DNA of 64,000 nt from Variovorax paradoxus. Lineage in GTDB: Bacteria; Pseudomonadota; Gammaproteobacteria; Burkholderiales; Burkholderiaceae_C. This document shows, in pieces, positions 53,473-62,390 of the stretch. The DNA is taken from NCBI RefSeq assembly GCF_030811855.1, contig NZ_JAUSRN010000018.1, positions 1-64,000 of the forward strand. Direction: 5' to 3'. Each line of letters begins with the position of its first letter. Within the stretch, counting starts at the first letter, position 1. The position numbers and the translations under genes were made by a program. The notes under the pieces were generated by a model. The model was not told the origin of the DNA, searched no databases, and saw only the letters and a list, made by a program, of their open reading frames with translations.

Positions 53473-55799
53473 CACACGTCTCCCGCCGGGTGGGCCGCAT
53501 GGCTGACCAGCGGCAACTGGGCGCCGGCGCGTTCGTCGATCGCACCTTCGCTCGCTTCTTCCTCGGCCTGGCGCAGCTGCGCCTGGTAGAGCCGCCAATA
53601 AGCTCCCTGCTTCGCCATCAGCGCATCGTGCGGACCCACCTCGACCACCTCGCCCCGGTCCATCACCACCAGCCGATCGGCCTTGCGCAGCGTCGACAGG
53701 CGGTGCGCAATGGCGATGGTGGTGCGGCCTTGCACGAGGTTGTCGAGCGCCTTCTGGATCTCTTTCTCGGTCTCGGTGTCCACGGCCGAGGTCGCTTCGT
53801 CGAGGATCAATATACGCGGGTCGATCAAAAGGGCGCGAGCAATGCTGATGCGCTGGCGCTCGCCGCCCGAAAGCCCCTGCCCGCGCTCGCCCACAAGCGA
53901 GTCGTAGCCGTGCGGCAGCCGCAGGATGAAGTCGTGCGCATGCGCGGCGCGCGCGGCCGCCACCACCTCCTGGCGCGTGGCGTCGGGCTTGCCGTAGGCG
54001 ATGTTCTGCGCGATGGTGCCGAAAAAGAGAAACGGCTCCTGCAGCACCAGCCCGACGTGGCGCCGGTAGTCGGCCACGGCAAAGCGGCGGATGTCGGTGC
54101 CGTCGACCTTGATGGCGCCATCGGTCACGTCGTAAAAGCGGCAGATCAGGTTGACCAGCGTGCTCTTGCCGGAGCCGCTGTGGCCGACCAGGCCGATCAT
54201 CTCGCCAGGCTCGATGGTCAGGTCGAGGTCGCGGATCACCGCGCGGGAGCCATAGCGAAAGCCCAGCCCGCTCATGTCGATGCGCCCCTGCACGCGCTCG
54301 ATCTTCACCGGGTTGGCTGGCTCGGGCACGTTGCTCACATGGTCGAGGATGTCGAAGATGCGTTTTGCGCCGGCCGCCGCTTTCTGCGTGACCGACACGA
54401 TGCGGCTCATGGAATCCAGCCGCGTGTAGAAGCGGCCGATGTACGCGATGAACGCGGTGAGCACACCCACGGTGATGCTGCCGCGCGCCACCTGCCAGAT
54501 GCCGAAGCCCCAGACCACGAGCAAACCGATTTCGGTCAGCAGCGACACAGTGGGCGTGAACAGCGACCAGGTGCGGTTGAGCTTGTCGTTCACCTGCAGG
54601 TTGTAGGCGTTGGCCACGCGAAAGCGCTCGGCCTCGCGGCGCTCCTGCGCAAAGGCTTTCACCACGCGGATGCCGGGGATGGTGTCGGCCAGCACGTTGG
54701 TCACCTCTGACCACACACGGTCGATCTTCTCGAAGCCGGTGCGCAGGCGGTCGCGCACCACGTGGATCATCCAGGCAATGAAGGGCAGCGGCACCAGCGT
54801 GACCACCGCGAGCAGTGGGTTGATAGAGACCAGGATGACCGCGGTCATCACGATCATCAGCACGTCGTTCGCAAAATCGAGTGCGTGCAGCGACAGAAAG
54901 ACGTTGATGCGGTCGGTTTCCGAGCCGATGCGCGCCATCAGGTCGCCGGTGCGCTTGCCGCCGAAATAGTCGAGCGGCAGCGTCAGCAGGTGCTCGTAAG
55001 TGGTGGTACGCAGGTCGGCGCCAATGCGCTCCGACACCAGCGCCAGCAGGTAGGTGCGCGCCCAGCCCAGGCCCCAGCCCACCAGCGCCGCGCCGAGCAG
55101 CCCGCTCAGATAGAGGCCCACCCGCGCCGGATCGATCTTCTGTCCGTTCTGGAACGGAATGAGGATGTCGTCCATCAGCGGGATGGTCAGGTAGGGCGGC
55201 ACAAGGGTCGCCGCGGTGGAAATCAGCGTCAGCAGAAAACCTGTGATCAGTTGCTTGCGATAGGGCTTGGCAAAGCGCCCCAGCCGCAGCAGCACCCAGG
55301 TCGAGGGGGGTTTCTGCAGTTCGGCGTCGGCGCCGGCCAGATCGTCGCCATCGGGCTCGGCTGTCACCTCGGCGACAGTGCCGTTTTCGCGCTGGCCAAA
55401 AAGCTTGAGCAGCCGCAGGGCGGCCGGCTGGTTGGCGAGCGTGTAGCGCCATCGCGCCAGAAGCCCGTTGGCACCCACCAATTCGAGCGTTCCAACGCCC
55501 GAATGGTCGCTCAAATGCACATCGAGCGTCGAATCTGATAGTGTCCACTCACACCATTGGCCGCCCGGTTGCAGCGCGAGCAGGCGCCGGTCCGTCAGGG
55601 CCACGAGCCCAAAGGTAAACAGAAGTTCATCGTCAAGGTCAACCGGTAATGTGACCAGAACGTTTTCCGCGGCTGCGAGCCGACTTTTCAGCGCGTCTGA
55701 GGTCGCCTCGGTTTCGCCCTCCCGGGCGCCGACTGGATCGTGATGTTGCATTGTGTTTCTTTGACTCTTGCCCGTCGCGGGCCGCTTGGACCGCTTCAT
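53472..55799 (-). CDS. ABC exporter-type ATPase/permease with N-terminal extra domain (cyanophycin-locus associated)
   Basis: A 775-residue fused half-transporter. Residues about 30-165 form a non-ABC domain with 'FGLVALTDRRLLALQPGG' and 'WRYTLANQPAALRLLKLFG', which resembles bacterial PH-like modules. The six-helix ABC exporter domain spans about 200-480. The ATPase has Walker A GHSGSGKST, 'GLSGGERQRISIARALLIDP' and Walker B 'ILILDEATSAVD'. The start at 55799 has AAAGGA upstream; ATG 55751 is an alternative giving 759 residues. It is divergent from cphA' by about 90 bases and is followed by the DUF1854 gene. The transported compound is unknown; a cyanophycin-related one is inferred from context. 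Confidence 0.85.
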   Translation of the reverse strand: MKRSKRPATGKSQRNTMQHHDPVGAREGETEATSDALKSRLAAAENVLVTLPVDLDDELLFTFGLVALTDRRLLALQPGGQWCEWTLSDSTLDVHLSDHSGVGTLELVGANGLLARWRYTLANQPAALRLLKLFGQRENGTVAEVTAEPDGDDLAGADAELQKPPSTWVLLRLGRFAKPYRKQLITGFLLTLISTAATLVPPYLTIPLMDDILIPFQNGQKIDPARVGLYLSGLLGAALVGWGLGWARTYLLALVSERIGADLRTTTYEHLLTLPLDYFGGKRTGDLMARIGSETDRINVFLSLHALDFANDVLMIVMTAVILVSINPLLAVVTLVPLPFIAWMIHVVRDRLRTGFEKIDRVWSEVTNVLADTIPGIRVVKAFAQERREAERFRVANAYNLQVNDKLNRTWSLFTPTVSLLTEIGLLVVWGFGIWQVARGSITVGVLTAFIAYIGRFYTRLDSMSRIVSVTQKAAAGAKRIFDILDHVSNVPEPANPVKIERVQGRIDMSGLGFRYGSRAVIRDLDLTIEPGEMIGLVGHSGSGKSTLVNLICRFYDVTDGAIKVDGTDIRRFAVADYRRHVGLVLQEPFLFFGTIAQNIAYGKPDATRQEVVAAARAAHAHDFILRLPHGYDSLVGERGQGLSGGERQRISIARALLIDPRILILDEATSAVDTETEKEIQKALDNLVQGRTTIAIAHRLSTLRKADRLVVMDRGEVVEVGPHDALMAKQGAYWRLYQAQLRQAEEEASEGAIDERAGAQLPLVSHAAHPAGDV

Positions 55800-55890
55800 G
55801 GCGTCCTTTGTCGGGCGCCGATTCTGACTGATTGCCATGGGCGCGCTTGAAGGCGCCGTGGTGCTCGGCCAAAGCACATCGAACGTTTGC

Positions 55891-58134
55891 ATGACCCGTT
55901 TCGACGACATTCGCCTGCTGCGCATCAATTATTTGCGCGGTCCCAACCTCTGGACCTACCGGCCCGTGCTGGAAGTCTGGCTCGACCTGGGCCAACTGGA
56001 GGACTACCCGTCCAACAAGATCGACGGCTTCACGGACCGCCTCACGGCCTTGCTGCCGGCTCTGATAGAGCACCACTGTGGCGTGGGCGAGCGCGGCGGC
56101 TTCATCGAGCGGCTGACCGAAGGCACCTGGTCGGGCCACGTGCTCGAGCACGTGGTGATCGAACTGCTGAACCTTGCCGGCATGCCGACCGGCTTCGGCC
56201 AGACCCGCAGCACCTCGGAGCACGGCGTCTACCGCATGGTGTTCCGGGCGCGCGACGAGCAGGTGGCTCGGGTGGCGCTGGCCGAAGGCCACCGCCTGCT
56301 GATGGCCGCCATCAACAACGACCCCTTCAGCGCCAATGACGTGCAAAAAGCCGTCGATGCGGTCAAGGCCAAGGTCGAAGACTGCTACCTCGGCCCGAGC
56401 ACCGCGGCCATCGTGTCCGCCGCCACCGACCGCGGCATTCCGCACATGCGGCTCAACCAAGGCAACCTCGTGCAGCTGGGCTATGGCGCCAACCAGCAGC
56501 GAATCTGGACTGCCGAGACCGACTACACCAGCGCCATTGGCGAATCCATCGCCAGCGACAAGGAACTGACCAAGTCGCTACTCGCGAGCTGCGGCGTGCC
56601 GGTGCCCGAGGGCCAGGTGGTGGCCAACGCCGAAGAAGCCTGGGAAGCCGCCGAGGACATCGGCCTGCCGGTGGCCGTGAAGCCGTCGGACGCCAACCAC
56701 GGCCGCGGCGTGTCGCTCGAACTCACTACGCGCGAAGAAGTCATGGCCGCCTTTGCGGTCGCCGAGCCCGAAGGCAGCGACGTGATGGTCGAGCGCTTCA
56801 TCCGCGGCCACGAACACCGCCTGCTGGTGGTGGGCGGCGAAGTGGTGGCCGCCGCGCGCGGCGAGATCATCACCGTCACGGGCGACGGCAAGAGCACCGT
56901 GGCCGAGCTGATCGAGAAGCAACTCAACAGCGACCCACGCCGCGGCGCCGAAGAGGAATATCCGCTCGACTTGATCGTGCTGGACACCGACGCCAAGCTG
57001 CAACTCGAACTCAAGCGCCAGGAACTCGACGGCACTTCGGTGCCGGCCGCCGGCCGCGTGGTCACGATCCAGCGCAACGGCAACATGGCCAACGACTGCA
57101 CCGACCTGGTCCACCCCGAAGTCGCACATGCCGCCGTGCTGGCCGCGCGCGTGGTGGGCCTCGACATCGCGGGCATCGACCTGGTGGCGCAGGACATCAG
57201 CAAGCCGCTCGGTCCGCAGCGCGGCGCCATCGTCGAAGTCAACGCCGGCCCTGGCCTCTTGATGCACCTGAAGCCGGCAGTCGGTTCGCCGCGCCCGGTG
57301 GGCCGCGCGATCTGCGACCACCTGTTTCCCAATGACGCGCCAGGCCGCATTCCGGTCGTCGGCGTGGCCGGCTCCAAGGACACTGCCGTGCTCGCGCGCC
57401 TGGTCGCCTGGCTCATCAACCTGGGTGGGCGCCACACGGGCCTGGCCTGCCGCGACGGCCTGTTCCTGGAGCGCCGCCGCGTCGATGCGCGCGACAGCGC
57501 CAACTGGGACGCCGGCCACCGCCTGCTCGTGAACCGTGCCGTGCAGGCCGTGGTGATCGAGAACGGCGCCGAGACCATCCTGCGCGACGGCCTCGCCTAC
57601 GACCGCTGCGAAGTCGGCATCGTGACCGACCTCGAAGGCGCCGAGGCGCTGGCCGACTACGACATCACCGAGAGCGACCAGATGGTCAAGGTGCTGCGTA
57701 CGCAGGTCGATGTGGTACTCGGCGAAGGCACGGCCGTGCTGAACGCAGGCGATCCGCGCGTGGCCGGCCTGGCACCGCTGTGCGATGGCTCCGTCATTCT
57801 TTACGCCGCCGATCCGCAAGCCGCCGCGCTCACCGCGCACCAGGCCAACGGCGGCAAGGCCGTGCTGGTGCGGCAAGACCGCGTGGTGCTGGCCAACGGC
57901 AGCAGCGAATCCTTTTTGCCGGGTCTCGGCCGCCTGACCATCTGGCGCGCCACCCACGCGGGCGTCAGCCTCGAGAGCCTGCTGGCGGCCGTAGCCGCGG
58001 CTTGGGCACTCGGCATTCCGCTGAACCTCATCGGTGCGGGTGTCGAGGCTTTCGAAGCCGACCTGCAGGCGGCCCTGGCCTCGCTGCAGCTTTCGCAGAC
58101 GCAGCCGCTTTCGCCCCAACCACAATTTGCCTGA
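55891..58134 (+). CDS. cphA': Cyanophycin synthetase family protein CphA' (degenerate ligase domain)
   Basis: A 747-residue homologue of cyanophycin synthetase. The N-terminal region ('LRGPNLWTYRPVLEVWLDL'), and the ATP-grasp domain ('LPVAVKPSDANHGRGVSLEL', 'VMVERFIRGHEHRLLVVGGE') are intact. In the Mur-ligase-like domain the P-loop is lost: 'GVAGSKDTAVL' (about 490-500) replaces the 'GTNGKTTT' of the neighbouring gene, and the domain is shortened at the C-terminus. It may therefore retain only one of the two ligation activities or be regulatory. The start at 55891 (MTRFDDIRL) fits the fold; an in-frame ATG at 55837 exists. It is followed 13 bases later by cphA. Confidence 0.88.
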   Translation: MTRFDDIRLLRINYLRGPNLWTYRPVLEVWLDLGQLEDYPSNKIDGFTDRLTALLPALIEHHCGVGERGGFIERLTEGTWSGHVLEHVVIELLNLAGMPTGFGQTRSTSEHGVYRMVFRARDEQVARVALAEGHRLLMAAINNDPFSANDVQKAVDAVKAKVEDCYLGPSTAAIVSAATDRGIPHMRLNQGNLVQLGYGANQQRIWTAETDYTSAIGESIASDKELTKSLLASCGVPVPEGQVVANAEEAWEAAEDIGLPVAVKPSDANHGRGVSLELTTREEVMAAFAVAEPEGSDVMVERFIRGHEHRLLVVGGEVVAAARGEIITVTGDGKSTVAELIEKQLNSDPRRGAEEEYPLDLIVLDTDAKLQLELKRQELDGTSVPAAGRVVTIQRNGNMANDCTDLVHPEVAHAAVLAARVVGLDIAGIDLVAQDISKPLGPQRGAIVEVNAGPGLLMHLKPAVGSPRPVGRAICDHLFPNDAPGRIPVVGVAGSKDTAVLARLVAWLINLGGRHTGLACRDGLFLERRRVDARDSANWDAGHRLLVNRAVQAVVIENGAETILRDGLAYDRCEVGIVTDLEGAEALADYDITESDQMVKVLRTQVDVVLGEGTAVLNAGDPRVAGLAPLCDGSVILYAADPQAAALTAHQANGGKAVLVRQDRVVLANGSSESFLPGLGRLTIWRATHAGVSLESLLAAVAAAWALGIPLNLIGAGVEAFEADLQAALASLQLSQTQPLSPQPQFA

Positions 58135-58147
58135 TGCGCGCCGCCCC

Positions 58148-60715
58148 ATGAAAGTCACCCGTACCCGAGCCCTGCGCGGTCCCAATCTCTGGAGCCGCCA
58201 CACCGCCATCGAGGCCGTGGTTGCCTGCGAAGGCAACGAGAACGCCATCAGCCGGCTGCCAGGCTTCGAAGCCCGCCTACGCGCGCGGTTTCCCACCATT
58301 GGCGAACTGCATCCGATGGTGCTCGGCCAACCGCTGGCGTTGGCCCACGTGCTCGAGAACGCCGCCGTTGCGCTGCAATCGCAGGCCGGCTGTGCCGTCA
58401 ACTTCGGCCACACCGCACACACGGTCGAAGAAGGCGTCTACCAAGTCACCTTCCAGTACAGCGAAGAAGCCGTCGGGCGCCGGGCACTCGAACTGGCCGA
58501 AGAGCTGATCGCGGCCGCGCTGGCCGACGCGCCCTTCGACGCCACCGCCGCCATCACAGAGCTGCGCGACCTCGACGAATCCGAGCGCCTGGGTCCGAGC
58601 ACCGGCTCCATCGTCGATGCCGCCGTGGCGCGTGGCATTCCGTACCGCCGCCTCACCAGCGGAAGCCTGGTGCAGTTCGGCTGGGGTTCCAAGCAGCGCC
58701 GCATCCAGGCAGCCGAGATCGACAGCACCAGCGGCGTGGCCGAGTCGATCGCGCAGGACAAGGAACTCACCAAGCAATTGCTCAATGCCGCGGGTGTGCC
58801 CGTGCCGCTGGGCCGCCCCGTTACCGATGCCGAAGATGGCTGGGCCGCCGCCATGGACATTGGCCTGCCCGTGGTCGTGAAGCCGCAGGACGGCAACCAG
58901 GGCAAAGGCGTCACGGTCAACATCACGACGCGGGAGCAGCTCACGGCCGCGTACGACTCCGCCGCGGCATATGGCGAAGTGATGGTCGAGAAATTTTTGC
59001 CGGGCTTCGATTTCCGCCTGCTGGTGGTGGGCGACCGGCTCGTGGCCGCCGCGCGTCGCGACCCGCCGAACGTGATCGGCGACGGCAGTTCCACCGTGCG
59101 CCAGCTGGTTGACACCGTCAACCTCGACCCGCGCCGCGGCGAAGGGCATGCCACGTCGCTCACCAAGATCCGGCTCGACGACATCGCCGTCGGCCGGCTC
59201 GAAGCCCAGGGCCTCACGCCCGACAGCGTGCCCGAACGCGGCCAGCGCGTGGTGCTGCGCAACAACGCCAATCTGTCCACCGGCGGCACCGCCACCGACG
59301 TGACCGACACCGTGCACCCCGAAGTCGCCGCGCGTGCGGTCGACGCGGCGCAGATGGTCGGGCTGCACATCTGCGGCGTCGACATGGTGTGCGAGAACGT
59401 GCTGCGTCCGCTCGAGGAACAACACGGCGGCGTGGTCGAAGTGAATGCCGCGCCCGGCCTGCGCATGCACATCTCGCCTTCGTTCGGCCGCGGCCGCGCG
59501 GTCGGCGAGGCGGTCATGGACACGCTCTTCGCACCCGGCGACGACGGCCGCATTCCGGTGGTGGCCGTCACCGGCACCAACGGCAAGACCACCACGGCGC
59601 GCCTCATCAACCACCTGCTCGCATCGAGCGGCCTGCGCACCGGCATGACCAACACCGACGGCGTGTACGTCGACGGCCGGCAGACCGACAGCGGCGACTG
59701 CAGCGGCCCCAAGAGCGCGCGCAACGTGCTCATGCACCCCGACGTGGATGCGGCCGTGTTCGAAGTGGCGCGTGGCGGCGTGCTGCGCGAAGGCCTCGGC
59801 TTCGATCGCTGCGAGGTGGCCGTGGTCACCAACATCGGCAGCGGCGACCACCTGGGCCTGAACTACATCACCACGGTCGAAGACCTCGCGGTGCTCAAGC
59901 GCGTGGTGGTGCGCAACGTCGCGCCCGATGGCTATGCGGTGCTCAACGCCGCCGACGTCAACGTTGCCGCCATGGCCGCGGGCTGCCCGGGCCACGTGAT
60001 TTTCTTCACCGCCGACCGCCAGCATCCGGTGATGGCCACGCACCGTGCACAAGGCAAGCGCACCGTCTACGTCGACCAGGACACGCTGGTAGCGGCCGAA
60101 GGCTCCTGGCGTGAACGCATTGCGCTGCGCGACGTGCCCATCACGCGCAACGGCACCATCGGCTTCCAGGTCGACAACGTGATGGCTTCGGTGGCCGCCG
60201 CGTGGGCTGTGGGCCTCGACTGGGACACCATTCGCAGCGGCCTCGCGAGCTTCATGAACGACGCGGCCGGCGTGCCGGGTCGCTTCAACGTGATGGACTA
60301 CCGCGGCGCCACCGTGATTGCCGACTACGGCCACAACACCGACGCCATGCGCGCGCTGGTCTCGGCCGTGGACACCATGCCGGCCAACAAGCGCTCGGTG
60401 GTGATCAGCGGCGCGGGCGACCGGCGCGATTCCGACATCCGCGACCAGACCGCCATCCTGGGCCAGGCTTTCGACGACGTCATCCTCTATCAAGACGCAG
60501 CCCAGCGCGGTCGCGCCGACGGCGAGGTGATGGCGCTGCTGCGCCAAGGCCTGCAGGGCGCGGCGCGCACGCGCCAGATCGACGAGATCCGCGGCGAGTT
60601 CGTCGCCATCGACACCGCGCTGGCGCGGCTGCAGCCGGGCGACCTGTCGCTGATCCTGGTCGACCAGGTCGAGGAAGCGCTCGCCCATCTGGCGCAGCGC
60701 ATCGCGGCGGGCTGA
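58148..60715 (+). CDS. cphA: Cyanophycin synthetase
   Basis: An 855-residue enzyme that makes multi-L-arginyl-poly-L-aspartate, a nitrogen store, by alternate ATP-dependent addition of Asp and Arg. The N-terminal domain starts 'TRALRGPNLWSRHTAIEAVV'. The ATP-grasp domain carries 'VVVKPQDGNQGKGVTVNI' (about 240) and 'EVNAAPGLRMHI'. The Mur-ligase-like domain has an intact P-loop 'VTGTNGKTTTARLI' near residue 475 and 'FEVARGGVLREGLGFDRCE', ending with 'DYGHNTDAMRALV'. Length matches CphA1 (about 870). No cyanophycinase gene lies in the window. Confidence 0.95.
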   Translation: MKVTRTRALRGPNLWSRHTAIEAVVACEGNENAISRLPGFEARLRARFPTIGELHPMVLGQPLALAHVLENAAVALQSQAGCAVNFGHTAHTVEEGVYQVTFQYSEEAVGRRALELAEELIAAALADAPFDATAAITELRDLDESERLGPSTGSIVDAAVARGIPYRRLTSGSLVQFGWGSKQRRIQAAEIDSTSGVAESIAQDKELTKQLLNAAGVPVPLGRPVTDAEDGWAAAMDIGLPVVVKPQDGNQGKGVTVNITTREQLTAAYDSAAAYGEVMVEKFLPGFDFRLLVVGDRLVAAARRDPPNVIGDGSSTVRQLVDTVNLDPRRGEGHATSLTKIRLDDIAVGRLEAQGLTPDSVPERGQRVVLRNNANLSTGGTATDVTDTVHPEVAARAVDAAQMVGLHICGVDMVCENVLRPLEEQHGGVVEVNAAPGLRMHISPSFGRGRAVGEAVMDTLFAPGDDGRIPVVAVTGTNGKTTTARLINHLLASSGLRTGMTNTDGVYVDGRQTDSGDCSGPKSARNVLMHPDVDAAVFEVARGGVLREGLGFDRCEVAVVTNIGSGDHLGLNYITTVEDLAVLKRVVVRNVAPDGYAVLNAADVNVAAMAAGCPGHVIFFTADRQHPVMATHRAQGKRTVYVDQDTLVAAEGSWRERIALRDVPITRNGTIGFQVDNVMASVAAAWAVGLDWDTIRSGLASFMNDAAGVPGRFNVMDYRGATVIADYGHNTDAMRALVSAVDTMPANKRSVVISGAGDRRDSDIRDQTAILGQAFDDVILYQDAAQRGRADGEVMALLRQGLQGAARTRQIDEIRGEFVAIDTALARLQPGDLSLILVDQVEEALAHLAQRIAAG

Positions 60716-60725
60716 TTCGCCACGG

Positions 60726-60742
60726 GCCGGCCACCGCCGGCC
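60726..60742 (+). terminator. Hairpin after cphA
   Basis: GGCCGGC-CAC-GCCGGCC lies 11 bases past the cphA stop with no T-run. It may protect the transcript end or be a weak terminator. Confidence 0.35.
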
Positions 60743-60884
60743 CCATGCCGGACACGTCCCACACACATGGGCGAGTCTGGCCGGGTCTGCTGTCTATGCA
60801 GTCCCACACCCTGGAGAGAGGCGCCGGACCAGACTAAAGGTCCGGTCGCGCTTTCGGAGGGCGCGCCTTAACCAGGAGCACCCG

Positions 60885-61307
60885 ATGACAACAACAGTTC
60901 GTTCCAGCCTTTTTGCTGCCGCGCTTTTTGCAGCAAGCAGTTTTCTTCTCTTGCCCGGCGCATCGATTGCGCAGGCACAGGCACCCGAGCCAGGTTCCGC
61001 CGCGCGTGCGCAGCAGGAGCGCGCCACTTGCGACGGCGTGCAGCAGGACCGCGCCGCATGTTTGCGCGAAGCCGGCGCCGCACGGCAGGAAGCCGCCCGC
61101 AACGGTCTCACCAGCGTCGGCCCCGGCCGTGCCGATGCCAATGCGATGGCACGCTGCCGCGAACAGCCCGCAGCTGACCGCGCCGACTGCGAAGCCCGTC
61201 TGCAGGGCGGGGCACGCACCAGCACCGAAGGCAGCGTAATGGGTGGCGGCATCATCCGCGAAACCGTAACCCCGTTGCCGCCGCAACCCGTGACACCCAC
61301 GCGTTGA
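60885..61307 (+). CDS. Secreted protein of unknown function, tandem paralogue 1
   Basis: A 140-residue protein with a signal peptide (about residues 1-31, ending 'ASIAQAQA'). The mature part shares with the next gene 'QQDRAACLREAGAAR', 'EAARNGLTS', 'ADRADCEARLQGG' and the terminal 'GSVMGGGIIRETVTP'. Four cysteines in the mature part may form two disulphides in the periplasm. The ribosome site CAGGAG precedes the ATG. It lies 169 bases after cphA, so is probably a separate unit. I know no function for this family. Confidence 0.78.
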   Translation: MTTTVRSSLFAAALFAASSFLLLPGASIAQAQAPEPGSAARAQQERATCDGVQQDRAACLREAGAARQEAARNGLTSVGPGRADANAMARCREQPAADRADCEARLQGGARTSTEGSVMGGGIIRETVTPLPPQPVTPTR

Positions 61308-61388
61308 ACATTGGCCGCGCGCAACTTGGCGCGGCCTGTCCCGTCCAACATTTGATCTCTTGTTTCAGGTCACTCCAAGGAGCACACC

Positions 61389-61934
61389 ATGAACAGCACT
61401 ACCCGTTCGATGATTGCCGCCCTGATAGCCGTGGGCGGTATTGCCGCGGCCACGTCGGCCTCGGCCCAGCAGCCGCGCCGCGGCGATTCCACCTACCAGC
61501 AGGAGCTCTCGGTCTGCGGCCGCAACCAGCAAGACCGCGCGGCCTGCATTCGCGAGGCCGGCGCCGCACGCCTGGAGGCCGCGCGCGGCGGGCTGACCAG
61601 CGCTCCCGACTACCGCCGCAATGCGCTTGCGCGCTGCAGCCTGCAACCGCCGGCGGACCGCGCCGACTGCGAGGCCCGCGTGCTCGGGGGCAGCGGCAAC
61701 GCCAGCGGCAATGTGGATGGCAGCGTGATGGGCGGTGGCGTAATCCGCGAGTCCGTCACCACCGTGGTCATGCCCGCCCCCGCCGCGATGCCGGCACCGG
61801 AACCGGCGCCTTCACGCGTGCCGCCGCCAGTCATGGCGCCGACTGCGCCGATGGCACCGATGCAGCAGATGGCACCGATGCAGCCGATGGCTCCCGCGCC
61901 CATGGAGCCGGCGCCGATGACGCCTGTTCGCTGA
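61389..61934 (+). CDS. Secreted protein of unknown function, tandem paralogue 2
   Basis: A 181-residue protein with a signal peptide (about residues 1-26, ending 'TSASAQ'). It repeats the order of the previous protein: 'NQQDRAACIREAGAARLEAA', 'GLTS', 'RCSLQPPADRADCEARVLGG' and 'GSVMGGGVIRESVT', with the same four-Cys spacing. The C-terminal 50 residues are a Met/Ala/Pro repeat ('MAPMQQMAPMQPMAP'), absent from paralogue 1. The ribosome site AAGGAG is well spaced. The pair probably arose by duplication; role unknown. Confidence 0.78.
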   Translation: MNSTTRSMIAALIAVGGIAAATSASAQQPRRGDSTYQQELSVCGRNQQDRAACIREAGAARLEAARGGLTSAPDYRRNALARCSLQPPADRADCEARVLGGSGNASGNVDGSVMGGGVIRESVTTVVMPAPAAMPAPEPAPSRVPPPVMAPTAPMAPMQQMAPMQPMAPAPMEPAPMTPVR

Positions 61935-62027
61935 CGCACGGCAAGGCCGTCTTGGGTCGTGCAGCGCCGCCGCCCACATGGTGTGAGGGGCGGCGGCCTG
62001 CCTTGCTGTGCGCTGCGATGACCCCGT

Positions 62028-62072
62028 TTGTCACAAGACTGTCATAAAGCACAGCCGCGTGCTAGCTATAGT
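62028..62072 (+). promoter_or_regulatory. Candidate Pho box and -10 element
   Basis: Two adjacent 11-base direct repeats, TTGTCACAAGA (62028-62038) and CTGTCATAAAG (62039-62049), match the PhoB half-site CTGTCAT(A/T)A(A/T) closely. A -10-like TATAGT (62067-62072) lies 17 bases further. This predicts phosphate-starvation induction of the small gene at 62106. Confidence 0.6.
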
Positions 62073-62105
62073 TCCTGGTCTCTGCCTACCGAGGAACACT
62101 TTCCC

Positions 62106-62360
62106 ATGAATGCCATCAAGGTCGCTCGCCGATTCATCGAAACGGACCCGGCCAACGAATCGGCCAAGATCCTGGCGCAGCTCGTATTGGCGCTCGAATC
62201 TGCACGCAGCTTCGAACTGGTCACGCTCTACGATCTCGACTACAAGAGCTTCGAACTGGCCATGGACATCCTGAAGGAATGGCGGCTGGATCGCTATTAC
62301 GCGAGCAAGTCGAAGCTGTTCGACCTGTCGCTGCAGGTCAGCGAACTCGAGCAGGGCTGA
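62106..62360 (+). CDS. Small conserved-type hypothetical protein (probably Pho-controlled)
   Basis: An 84-residue acidic, helix-rich cytoplasmic protein without signal peptide, cysteine or known domain. It has segments 'ARRFIETDPANESAKILAQL' and 'ELAMDILKEWRLDRYYASKS'. The ATG at 62106 has GAGGAACA upstream. A candidate Pho box and -10 lie 34-78 bases before the start. It is a single-gene unit. A regulatory or adaptor role in phosphate limitation is only suggested by the promoter. Confidence 0.75.
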   Translation: MNAIKVARRFIETDPANESAKILAQLVLALESARSFELVTLYDLDYKSFELAMDILKEWRLDRYYASKSKLFDLSLQVSELEQG

Positions 62361-62390
62361 GCGCCCTTCTCTATTCCCTTCTTTCTCTCT

